A DNA stretch of 64,000 nucleotides from NCBI GenBank assembly GCA_003543235.1, contig DPJA01000030.1, positions 1-64,000 of the forward strand, written 5' to 3'. A model generated the notes under the pieces. That model searched no databases. It was not told the DNA's origin and saw nothing but the letters and a program-made list of their open reading frames with translations. Positions within the stretch are counted from its first letter, which is position 1. The number at the start of each line of letters is the position of its first letter. Shown piece after piece: positions 35,059 to 42,448 of the stretch. Source of the DNA: Lachnospiraceae bacterium (GTDB lineage: Bacteria; Bacillota; Clostridia; Lachnospirales; Anaerotignaceae). A program made the position numbers and the translations under genes.

Positions 35059-36969
35059 ATGATTAAAGTAACTCTTAAAGATGGCGTTGTTAAAGAGTTT
35101 GACAACCCTATTTCTGTACTTGAAATTGCAAAAAACATTAGCGAGGGTCTTGCGAGAAATGCCTGCTGTGGCATTGTTGATGGAAAGGTGCAGGATTTAC
35201 GCTTTATCGTTGAGAAAGACGCAGAGGTTGCAATTTGTACATTTGATGACGAAGAAGGCAAGAAAGCATTTCGTCACACAGCAAGTCATATGATGGCACA
35301 GGCTATAAAACGTCTTTTCCCTGAAACAAAGCTTGCTATTGGCCCATCAATTGCAGATGGTTTTTACTACGATTTTGATAGAGAAGAACCTTTTACACAT
35401 GAGGAATTAGAAGCTATTGAAGTTGAAATGAAGAAAATTGCCAAAGAAAACATAGAACTTGAGCGTTTTTCAATGCCAAGAGATGAGGCTATTAAATTCA
35501 TGCAAGAAAAAGAAGAACCATATAAGGTAGAACTTATTGAAGATTTGCCTGAGGATGCGGAAATTTCTTTTTATCAGCAGGGCGAATTTACTGACCTTTG
35601 TGCAGGACCACATCTTGTTACCACAAAGAACGTGAAAGCGTTTAAACTTATGAGTGTTGCAGGTGCTTACTGGAGAGGCAGCGAAAAAAATAAAATGCTT
35701 TCCAGAATTTATGGAACAGCTTACACAAAGGCAAGTGACCTTGAAGCATACCTTACAATGCTTGAAGAAGCTAAAAAACGTGACCATAGAAAGCTTGGTA
35801 AAGAGCTTAAATTATTTGCACTTCTTGAAGAGGGACAAGGTTTTCCATTTTTCTTGCCAAACGGAATGATTGTTAAAAACACACTTATTGATTATTGGAG
35901 AGAAATACACAAAAAAGCCGGTTATGTTGAAATTTCAACACCAATTATACTTAACAAACAGCTTTGGGAAAGAAGCGGTCACTGGGACCACTACAAGGAC
36001 AATATGTATACAACTGTTATAGATGAAATAGACCACGCAATTAAGCCTATGAATTGCCCAGGTGGTATGTTGGTTTACAAACAGGAGCAACATTCCTACA
36101 GAGATTTACCTTTGAGAGTTGGCGAACTTGGTCTTGTTCATCGTCACGAAAAATCTGGTGCACTTCACGGATTAATGCGTGTACGTTGCTTCACACAGGA
36201 CGATGCACATATATTTATGACACAAGACCAAATTAAAGATGAAATAAAAGGCGTTGTTAAGCTTATAGACAGTGTTTATCAGCTTTTTGGCTTTAAATAT
36301 CATGTGGAACTTTCAACACAGCCTGAAGACAGCATGGGCAGTGAAGAAGATTGGGAAATTGCTACAGATGGTTTAAAAGGTGCTTTAGAGGATATGGGAA
36401 TGGATTACGTTATTAACGAGGGTGATGGTGCATTCTACGGCCCTAAAATTGATTTCCATCTTGAAGACAGCATTGGAAGAACATGGCAGTGCGGAACAAT
36501 TCAGCTTGATATGCAGATGCCTGAACGTTTTGACCTTGAATATACAGACAAGGATGGTACAAAAAAACGTCCTGTAATGATTCACCGTGTATGTTTTGGC
36601 TCTATAGAAAGATTTATTGGCATTTTAATTGAGCATTTTGCTGGTCAGTTCCCTACATGGCTTGCACCTGTTCAGGTAAAGGTACTTCCTATATCTGAAA
36701 AATTTGAAGATTATGCTAAAAAGGTTGCTGATGAGCTTACAGAAGCAGGAATTAGAACAGAAACTGACTACAGAGCAGAAAAGATTGGCTACAAAATTAG
36801 AGAGGCAAGAAACGAAAGAGTGCCTTATATTGTGGTGGTTGGTGAAAAAGATATGGAAGCAAACAAGGTTTCCCTTAGAAGCCGAGCTGATGGCGATGAA
36901 GGTCAGAAGGACTTGCTTGATGTTATTACGAGAATTAATGAAGAAATTAAAACAAGAGCAAAAGCTTAA
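35059..36969 (+). CDS. thrS: Threonyl-tRNA synthetase
   Basis: A 636-residue class II synthetase. An N-terminal TGS domain (1-60) is followed by the editing domain (RHTASHMMAQAIKRLF with the HxxxH metal site), the catalytic core (zinc Cys in MNCPGGMLVYK, motif 2 RVRCFTQDDAHIF, motif 3 region FGSIERFIGILIEHF) and the anticodon-binding domain (WLAPVQVKVLPIS). The AAGGAG 8 bases before the ATG at 35059 decides the start. Expression is controlled by the T-box. Confidence 0.98.
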   Translation: MIKVTLKDGVVKEFDNPISVLEIAKNISEGLARNACCGIVDGKVQDLRFIVEKDAEVAICTFDDEEGKKAFRHTASHMMAQAIKRLFPETKLAIGPSIADGFYYDFDREEPFTHEELEAIEVEMKKIAKENIELERFSMPRDEAIKFMQEKEEPYKVELIEDLPEDAEISFYQQGEFTDLCAGPHLVTTKNVKAFKLMSVAGAYWRGSEKNKMLSRIYGTAYTKASDLEAYLTMLEEAKKRDHRKLGKELKLFALLEEGQGFPFFLPNGMIVKNTLIDYWREIHKKAGYVEISTPIILNKQLWERSGHWDHYKDNMYTTVIDEIDHAIKPMNCPGGMLVYKQEQHSYRDLPLRVGELGLVHRHEKSGALHGLMRVRCFTQDDAHIFMTQDQIKDEIKGVVKLIDSVYQLFGFKYHVELSTQPEDSMGSEEDWEIATDGLKGALEDMGMDYVINEGDGAFYGPKIDFHLEDSIGRTWQCGTIQLDMQMPERFDLEYTDKDGTKKRPVMIHRVCFGSIERFIGILIEHFAGQFPTWLAPVQVKVLPISEKFEDYAKKVADELTEAGIRTETDYRAEKIGYKIREARNERVPYIVVVGEKDMEANKVSLRSRADGDEGQKDLLDVITRINEEIKTRAKA

Positions 36970-36976
36970 AAAGGTA

Positions 36977-37005
36977 TTGACCTTGGTGGAATTGTGTGAT
37001 ATACT
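36977..37005 (+). promoter_or_regulatory. Promoter of infC-rpmI-rplT
   Basis: TTGACC (36977-36982), 17-base spacer, TATACT (37000-37005). The leader of about 180 bases that follows contains the attenuator. Confidence 0.75.
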
Positions 37006-37012
37006 TCCTTAG

Positions 37013-37148
37013 GTAACAAAGTAGAAGCATCCACTTCTCACCTTGCGGTGCAGGCCGAAAAAGGTTAATACTTAGAACTTTTTGCCCATTTTAAAAGGCA
37101 ATTTGTACGTATTTTAGAGTGGATAGATTTCTATCCACTTTTTTTATT
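37013..37148 (+). ncRNA. infC leader with terminator/antiterminator switch (L20-leader-like)
   Basis: An intrinsic terminator AGTGGATAG (37118-37126) / CTATCCACT (37131-37139) plus TTTTTTTTATTTT stands before infC. Upstream ATCCACT (37029-37035) repeats the terminator's 3' arm exactly, so it can pair instead with AGTGGAT (37118-37124). In Bacillus the infC-rpmI-rplT leader is attenuated when L20 binds and blocks such long-range pairing. The arrangement here fits that scheme; L20 binding itself is inferred. Confidence 0.8.
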
Positions 37149-37193
37149 TTGAAAAAAGAGTGAAATTTATAGTATTTTAGGAGGTGCAGTGCC

Positions 37194-37700
37194 ATTACTG
37201 AGTTAATGATTAACGAACAAATTAGAGACAAAGAAGTAAGACTTATTGACGACGAAGGAAATCAGTTTGGAATTATTTCATCAAGGGACGCACAAAAGAT
37301 GGCGGATGAAAAACGTCTGGATTTAGTTAAAATAGCGCCAAAAGCCAAACCACCTGTTTGTAGAATTATGGATTACGGAAAGTACAGATTCGACCAGGCG
37401 AAAAAAGAAAAAGAAGCTAAAAAGAAACAAAAAACCGTAGATATTAAGGAATTACGTTTGTCTCCAAGTATTGATACACATGATGTTCAAGTTAAGGTGA
37501 AAAAAGCAATTGAGTTCCTTAAAAACGGAGATAAAGTTAAAGTTTCTATCCGTTTTAGAGGGCGTGAAATTGGACATTCAAAAACAGCGGTAGCTATACT
37601 TGAAAGTTTCGCTAATGACATCTCTGAATTTGGTGTAGTAGATAAAGCACCCAAAATGGAAGCAAGAAGCCTTGTAATGTTCCTTGCTCCAAAAGCATGA
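37194..37700 (+). CDS. infC: Translation initiation factor IF-3, AUU start
   Basis: A 168-residue IF-3 with N-domain (INEQIRDKEVRLIDDEGNQFGI), lysine-rich linker and C-domain (ELRLSPSIDTHDVQVKVKKAIEFLKNGDKVKV). AGGAGG (37179-37184) lies 21 bases before the first ATG (37206), too far, but 9 bases before an in-frame ATT at 37194. The product (M)TELMINEQIR then aligns with the N-terminus of Bacillus IF-3, which also starts at AUU. The AUU start underlies IF-3 autoregulation, since IF-3 rejects such initiation. Confidence 0.96.
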   Translation: MTELMINEQIRDKEVRLIDDEGNQFGIISSRDAQKMADEKRLDLVKIAPKAKPPVCRIMDYGKYRFDQAKKEKEAKKKQKTVDIKELRLSPSIDTHDVQVKVKKAIEFLKNGDKVKVSIRFRGREIGHSKTAVAILESFANDISEFGVVDKAPKMEARSLVMFLAPKA

Positions 37701-37736
37701 TAACAAACTTATAGATAACAAGGAGGATAAATAATT

Positions 37737-37937
37737 ATGCCTAAATTAAAAACAAAAAAAGCAGTTGCAAAGCGTTTCAAATTAACAGGAACAGGTCAGC
37801 TTAAAAGACACAAAGCTAACACTCAGCATATTCTTGGTAAAAAATCAACTAAGAGAAAGAGAAATTTAAGAAAATCAACGTTGACAGACAAGACTGTTTT
37901 AAACAGCATAAAGAAGAAATTATTACCTTACGCTTAA
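37737..37937 (+). CDS. rpmI: Ribosomal protein bL35
   Basis: A 66-residue very basic protein of the large subunit. PKLKTKKAVAKRFKLTGTGQLKR and HILGKKSTKRKRNLRK are the family signature. It lies 36 bases after infC with AGGAGG before the ATG. Confidence 0.98.
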   Translation: MPKLKTKKAVAKRFKLTGTGQLKRHKANTQHILGKKSTKRKRNLRKSTLTDKTVLNSIKKKLLPYA

Positions 37938-37969
37938 TACCGAGGATATAGGATAGGAGGAGTTTTATA

Positions 37970-38326
37970 ATGGCAAGAGTTAAAGGCGCGCTTAACGCAA
38001 GAAAAAAACATAAAAAGATATTAAAATTAGCAAGAGGTTACCGTGGAGCAAGAAGCAAGCAGTATAGAACAGCTAAACAGTCAGTAATGAAGGCAATGGC
38101 TTATGCGTTTGCGGGCAGAAAACAGACTAAAAGAGAGTACAGAAGTCTTTGGATTACAAGAATTAACGCAGCTGCTAGAATTAACAAAATTTCTTACAGC
38201 CAGTTAATGCATGGATTAAAGCTTGCAGATATCAATATAAACAGAAAAATGCTTGCAGACTTAGCTATCAGTGATGCAGCAGGATTTACTAAATTGGTTG
38301 ATACTGCAAAAACTAAATTAAACTAA
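37970..38326 (+). CDS. rplT: Ribosomal protein bL20
   Basis: A 118-residue protein needed early in large-subunit assembly (ARVKGALNARKKHKKILKLARGYRG, LWITRINAAARINKISYSQLMHGL). In Bacillus it is also the repressor that acts on the infC leader. Third gene of the operon with GGAGGAG before its ATG. Confidence 0.98.
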   Translation: MARVKGALNARKKHKKILKLARGYRGARSKQYRTAKQSVMKAMAYAFAGRKQTKREYRSLWITRINAAARINKISYSQLMHGLKLADININRKMLADLAISDAAGFTKLVDTAKTKLN

Positions 38327-38373
38327 GAAGACAAGAAACTATTTATATAGATTTTGATTAGGAGGAAAAACAC

Positions 38374-38634
38374 GTGGCAAATATTAAATCAGCAAAAAAA
38401 AGAGTTAAAATAATTGCAAAAAAAACAATGGTTAACAAAATGATTAAATCAAGCACAAAAACTTGTATTAAGAAAGTTGTTATGGCTGTTGAAGCTAAAG
38501 ATAAGGCTGTTGCAGAAGTTGCTTTAAAGAATGCTATTTCAGCTATTGATAAAGCATACGCTAAAGGAATTATCAAAAAGAACAGCTGTGCAAGAAAAAA
38601 ATCAAGCCTTACTAGACTTGTAACTGCACTTTAA
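38374..38634 (+). CDS. rpsT: Ribosomal protein bS20
   Basis: An 86-residue three-helix small-subunit protein (ANIKSAKKRVKIIAKKTMVNKMIKS, AIDKAYAKGIIKKNSCARKKSSL). GTG start with TAGGAGG upstream. It follows rplT by 47 bases without a terminator; most genomes keep rpsT apart from the infC operon, so joint transcription here is notable. Confidence 0.97.
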   Translation: MANIKSAKKRVKIIAKKTMVNKMIKSSTKTCIKKVVMAVEAKDKAVAEVALKNAISAIDKAYAKGIIKKNSCARKKSSLTRLVTAL

Positions 38635-38650
38635 TTTCAAAATTATGTAG

Positions 38651-38682
38651 GGGCCGAGGAATTTTTCTTCGGCTCTTTTTGC
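38651..38682 (+). terminator. Terminator after rpsT
   Basis: GGGCCGAGGA (38651-38660) pairs with TCTTCGGCTC (38666-38675, with wobbles) and runs into TTTTT. Confidence 0.85.
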
Positions 38683-38695
38683 ATTAAATTTAGGA

Positions 38696-39367
38696 TTAAT
38701 CGCTGCACATTACTGAGTGCAGTTTTTTTATTGCTCTTTTTTCTATACGGCTTACATAGCTGCGGGATATGCCCAAAAGCTTTGCAATTTCTCTTTGGGT
38801 AACTTCTTCACGACCACCAAGACCATATCGCATTTCCAGCACCAGATTCTCTCTTGGGGTAAGCTGGGTCTTTAGGTTTTCATACAAACTGCAAATGTCA
38901 AAGCTTAGGTCTGCAGTATCGCCTACGGTATCTTCTTTTTGGCTTATAATATCTAAAATAGTTATTTCATTTCCCTCCTTATCATTGCTTATTGGGTCTT
39001 GAAGAGAAACGTCGTTCATATATTTTTTAGAGGAACGCAGGTGCATTAAAATTTCGTTTTCTATGCATCTGGCTGCATATGTTGCCAGTCGTGTATTATG
39101 TTCCATATCGAAGGAGGTTATGCCCTTAATAAGGCCTATAGTACCTATTGAAATTAAGTCTTCGCTATCCTTATAGGAAGATGAGTATTTTTTTGCGACA
39201 TGAGCCACAAGCCTAAGATTTTTTTCAATAAGCATATTTTTGGCATCAACATCACCTTCGGCGTAAAGTTCGAGGTATTTTTTTTCTTCTTCGGGTGAAA
39301 GTGGTTGGGGAAAGGAACCGCCGCTTGAGTAGGAAAAATTAGAGAATACCCACGATTGGTTAGTCAA
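38696..39367 (-). CDS. sigK: Late mother-cell sporulation sigma factor K
   Basis: A 223-residue sigma-70 factor. FPQPLSPEEEKKYLELYAEGDVDAKNMLIEKNLRLVAHVAKKY and EDLISIGTIGLIKGI are the SigK signature of regions 1.2-2.2, and the C-terminus has the region 4 helix-turn-helix (TQREIAKLLGISRSYVSRIEKRAIKKLH). The gene is continuous, with no skin element. The 18 residues before FPQPL are polar (MTNQSWVFSNFSYSSGGS), unlike the hydrophobic pro-sequence of Bacillus pro-sigma-K. TTG start with GGAGGTG 6 bases upstream. Confidence 0.93.
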   Translation of the reverse strand: MTNQSWVFSNFSYSSGGSFPQPLSPEEEKKYLELYAEGDVDAKNMLIEKNLRLVAHVAKKYSSSYKDSEDLISIGTIGLIKGITSFDMEHNTRLATYAARCIENEILMHLRSSKKYMNDVSLQDPISNDKEGNEITILDIISQKEDTVGDTADLSFDICSLYENLKTQLTPRENLVLEMRYGLGGREEVTQREIAKLLGISRSYVSRIEKRAIKKLHSVMCSD

Positions 39368-39395
39368 ACCAGCACCTCCGATATGAACGGTACAT

Positions 39396-39416
39396 TTAAC
39401 AACATATGTTGGTTAA
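39396..39416. promoter_or_regulatory. 21-bp near-perfect palindrome between sigK and gpr
   Basis: TTAACAACATATGTTGGTTAA, centred on CATATG, is symmetric except at one pair. It lies 29 bases before sigK and 135 before gpr, so it may be an operator for one or both divergent sporulation genes. Confidence 0.4.
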
Positions 39417-39551
39417 ATAAAAACAGTGCGTGTATAATAAAAAATTTTAATATATATATTTGGTTTGTTTGTGGTATATATTGTGTATCCTTTGCAGAAA
39501 ATAGATACAGAGTCATTTTGAAATACAATAAATGAACAGCGGAGGGCAAAA

Positions 39552-40574
39552 ATGGATACACACCTTAAAGAAGAAAAAGATAAAAGACAGAATGTGGAAA
39601 CTTTTTCCATAAGAACCGACCTTGCCATTGAGGCAAGAGAAATGCTTAAGGAGAAAAATGGTGATATTGACGACGGAATAGTTGTTAAAAATGAAGAAAC
39701 AGATACAATGAATATTACTTATGTGGAAATTTTAAATGAAAACGGAAGTAAGGCAATGGGCAAGCCACAGGGCAACTACATCACTATTGAATCAGAAAAG
39801 TTGAAAGAGAATGATGTAAGCAGTCATCAGGAAATAAGTCATAAACTTTTGGAGTGTATAACAGAATTAGCCAAGGCAAAAGAGGATACGGTTTTTTTGG
39901 TTGTTGGGCTTGGAAACTGGAATATAACACCAGATGCACTTGGACCAAAGGTAGTAAACAAAATTTTTGTTACAAGGCATATGTATAGTACATTGCCAAA
40001 GGAACTTAATGGTTCAGTACGCCCAGTTGCTGCTGTTTCACCTGGTGTTATGGGAATTACAGGTATAGAAACGGGAGAAATAATTAAGGGCATAGTTGAA
40101 AAAATGAAGCCAGATGTAATTATTGCAATAGACGCTCTTGCCGCAAGGCGGTTTAATAGGATTAATGCTACAATTCAGCTTAGTGACACAGGTATAAGCC
40201 CAGGGTCAGGAGTGGGCAATACACGAATGGTTCTTAATGAGGAAACGCTTGGTGTGCCTGTAATTGCCATTGGTGTGCCTACTGTGGTGGATGCGGCAAC
40301 ACTTGTAAACGATACTATGGATACTATGATTAGTGAAATGAAAGAAGCGGCAGGCAAGGAATCTCAGTTTTATGATATGCTGGAAAACATGGAAGGGAAG
40401 GAAAGGTATCAGCTTATATATGATTTGCTGGACCCATATGCAGGGAATATGTTTGTTACGCCCAAAGAGGTGGATGCTGTTATTGACCGATTATCGGGCA
40501 TTATTGCAGGGGCTATAAATTCTGCAGTACATCCAGGTATAGAAATTGAGGATATGGGCAGATATACTTGCTAA
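39552..40574 (+). CDS. gpr: Germination protease GPR
   Basis: A 340-residue spore endopeptidase that degrades small acid-soluble spore proteins on germination, made in the forespore as a zymogen. Signatures are FSIRTDLAIEAREM after a ~16-residue propeptide, VVGLGNWNITPDALGPKVV, PGVMGITGIET, IIAIDALAARRFNRINATIQLSDTGISPGSGVGN and VIAIGVPTVVDAATL. GGAGG precedes the ATG. A sigma-G promoter is expected; I could not place one with confidence. Confidence 0.97.
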   Translation: MDTHLKEEKDKRQNVETFSIRTDLAIEAREMLKEKNGDIDDGIVVKNEETDTMNITYVEILNENGSKAMGKPQGNYITIESEKLKENDVSSHQEISHKLLECITELAKAKEDTVFLVVGLGNWNITPDALGPKVVNKIFVTRHMYSTLPKELNGSVRPVAAVSPGVMGITGIETGEIIKGIVEKMKPDVIIAIDALAARRFNRINATIQLSDTGISPGSGVGNTRMVLNEETLGVPVIAIGVPTVVDAATLVNDTMDTMISEMKEAAGKESQFYDMLENMEGKERYQLIYDLLDPYAGNMFVTPKEVDAVIDRLSGIIAGAINSAVHPGIEIEDMGRYTC

Positions 40575-40603
40575 AAGAGGAAGTACAAACGGTAATAATT
40601 TTA

Positions 40604-40637
40604 GGAAAAGAGCCTATTGAAAAATAGGTTCTTTTTG
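40604..40637 (+). terminator. Terminator after gpr
   Basis: AAAAGAGCCTATT pairs with AATAGGTTCTTTTT around a short A-rich loop (one wobble), with a T run. Confidence 0.88.
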
Positions 40638-40721
40638 ATACATAATTATATAAAAATATGTCTTGTTTGCATATTTTTTGTGCATTATTTAATGAAAGGC
40701 TAAAAAATCCCTCAAATATAC

Positions 40722-40750
40722 TTGACATAATTGGTAAAAAGATTTAAAAT
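40722..40750 (+). promoter_or_regulatory. Promoter of rny
   Basis: TTGACA (40722-40727), 17-base spacer, TAAAAT (40745-40750). Confidence 0.7.
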
Positions 40751-40809
40751 TATAAAGGCGTGTTTTAGCGTAATATGAACTTTGAAAATTTGATAAGGAG
40801 GTGTTTCCC

Positions 40810-42354
40810 ATAGACCCACTAATCGTAAAATTAATTATTGGAGTTATAGGAGTGGTACTAGGCTTAATATTAGGCTTTAACTATAGAAAACACATTGCAG
40901 AAGCAAAGATAGGTGTTGCAGAAGGCAGAGCAGTAAAAATAGTTGAAGAATCCAAAAAAGAAGCAGAGGCCCAAAAGAAAGAAATTTTGCTTGAAGCTAA
41001 GGAAGAAAGTTTAAAATCTAAAAATGAACTTGAAAGAGAAGTAAGAGAGAGAAGAAATGAGCTTCAAAGAACAGAAAGAAGGCTTGTTCAAAAGGAAGAA
41101 ACCCTTGATAAAAAGGCAAACTCTTTTGAAAAAAAGGAAGAACAGCTTAATAAAAAAGTTGAAGATTTGGAAAAACAGAAAGAAGAAGTTCAGGCAATAC
41201 ATGAAAAGCATTTGAGAGAGCTTGAAAGAATTTCAGGACTCACCTCGGAGGAGGCTAAAAATTACCTTCTTAACATAATTGAAAATGACGTTAAGCATGA
41301 AGCCGCAATTATGGTAAAAGAAATTGAGGCCAAAGCAAAAATGGATGCAGAAAAGCGTTCAAGAGAGATTGTGTCTAATGCAATTCAGCGATGTGCGGTA
41401 GACCATGTTGCAGAAACTACGGTTTCTGTAGTTCAGCTTCCAAACGATGAAATGAAGGGTCGTATTATTGGTCGTGAGGGAAGGAATATTAGAGCTTTAG
41501 AAACTCTTACAGGCATAGACCTTATTATTGATGATACCCCAGAGGCAGTTATCCTTTCGGGATTTGACCCAATTAGACGTGAAATTGCAAGAATTGCCCT
41601 TGAAAAACTTATTGTTGACGGACGTGTTCATCCATCAAGAATTGAAGAAATGGTTGAAAAAGCTAAAAAAGAAGTTGAGGTTATTATCAGAGATGAGGGA
41701 GAAGCGGCTACTTTTGAAACAGGAGTAAACGGTCTTCATCCTGAGCTGGTTAGATTGCTTGGTAAACTTAAATACAGAACAAGCTATGGTCAGAACGTAC
41801 TTAAACATTCTATTGAAGTTTCTCATTTAACAGGAATTATGGCTGCAGAGTTGGGCATAGACGTTACTATTGCTAAAAGAGCAGGTTTGCTGCATGATAT
41901 AGGCAAGAGCATTGACCACGAAATGGAAGGCTCTCATGTTAGTATTGGTGCTGGTTTACTTAAAAAGTATCGAGAAAGTGCAATTGTTATTAATGCAGTT
42001 GAAGCACATCATGGTGATGTTGACCCAACAAGCATTATTGCGGTTTTGGTACAAGCAGCAGATGCTATTTCAGCTGCAAGACCTGGTGCAAGAAGAGAAA
42101 CTCTTGAGTCATATATCAAACGACTTCAGAAACTTGAAGAAATTGGTGATAATTTTAAAGGCGTTGAAAAATCTTTTGCAATCCAAGCAGGTCGTGAATT
42201 GCGAATTATTATAATACCTGAGGATATTAATGATGAAGGTCTTCCACTTTTGGCAAGAGATGTTGCTAAGAAGATTGAGGACGAGCTTGAGTATCCAGGG
42301 CAAATAAAAGTAAGTCTTATACGTGAAACAAGAGCTGTTGAATACGCTAAATAA
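40810..42354 (+). CDS. rny: Ribonuclease Y, apparent AUA start
   Basis: A 514-residue membrane-tethered endoribonuclease that starts mRNA decay. N-terminal membrane segment (~4-22), long coiled coil (to ~180), KH domain (GRIIGREGRNIRALETLTGIDLIIDDTPEAVILSGFDPIRRE), HD domain with HDIGKSIDH, and a conserved end RETRAVEYAK. AAGGAGGTG (40795-40803) leaves no spacing for a GTG at 40801 but is 6 bases before ATA at 40810. The product from there, (M)DPLIVKLIIG, aligns with Bacillus RNase Y MTPIMMVLIS. The next in-frame GTG at 40852 would cut off half the membrane anchor. Confidence 0.93.
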   Translation: MDPLIVKLIIGVIGVVLGLILGFNYRKHIAEAKIGVAEGRAVKIVEESKKEAEAQKKEILLEAKEESLKSKNELEREVRERRNELQRTERRLVQKEETLDKKANSFEKKEEQLNKKVEDLEKQKEEVQAIHEKHLRELERISGLTSEEAKNYLLNIIENDVKHEAAIMVKEIEAKAKMDAEKRSREIVSNAIQRCAVDHVAETTVSVVQLPNDEMKGRIIGREGRNIRALETLTGIDLIIDDTPEAVILSGFDPIRREIARIALEKLIVDGRVHPSRIEEMVEKAKKEVEVIIRDEGEAATFETGVNGLHPELVRLLGKLKYRTSYGQNVLKHSIEVSHLTGIMAAELGIDVTIAKRAGLLHDIGKSIDHEMEGSHVSIGAGLLKKYRESAIVINAVEAHHGDVDPTSIIAVLVQAADAISAARPGARRETLESYIKRLQKLEEIGDNFKGVEKSFAIQAGRELRIIIIPEDINDEGLPLLARDVAKKIEDELEYPGQIKVSLIRETRAVEYAK

Positions 42355-42360
42355 AATAAT

Positions 42361-42402
42361 AAGCAGTTGCCCTAATAAATTAGTGCAGCTGCTATTTTTA
42401 TT
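42361..42402 (+). terminator. Terminator after rny
   Basis: AGCAGTTGC (42362-42370) pairs with GCAGCTGCT (42385-42393), with inner CTAAT/ATTAG, followed by ATTTTTATT. Confidence 0.88.
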
Positions 42403-42448
42403 GCGTTATTAATGTAATATAAGAAGTTAAATTCTTGTAATTTATGGT

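Noticed and set aside
37206..37700. ATG at 37206 as start of infC
   Set aside because: The Shine-Dalgarno is 21 bases away, and the ATT at 37194 has ideal spacing and family support.
40852..42354. GTG at 40852 as start of rny
   Set aside because: It has a passable GGAG, but would remove about half of the conserved membrane anchor.
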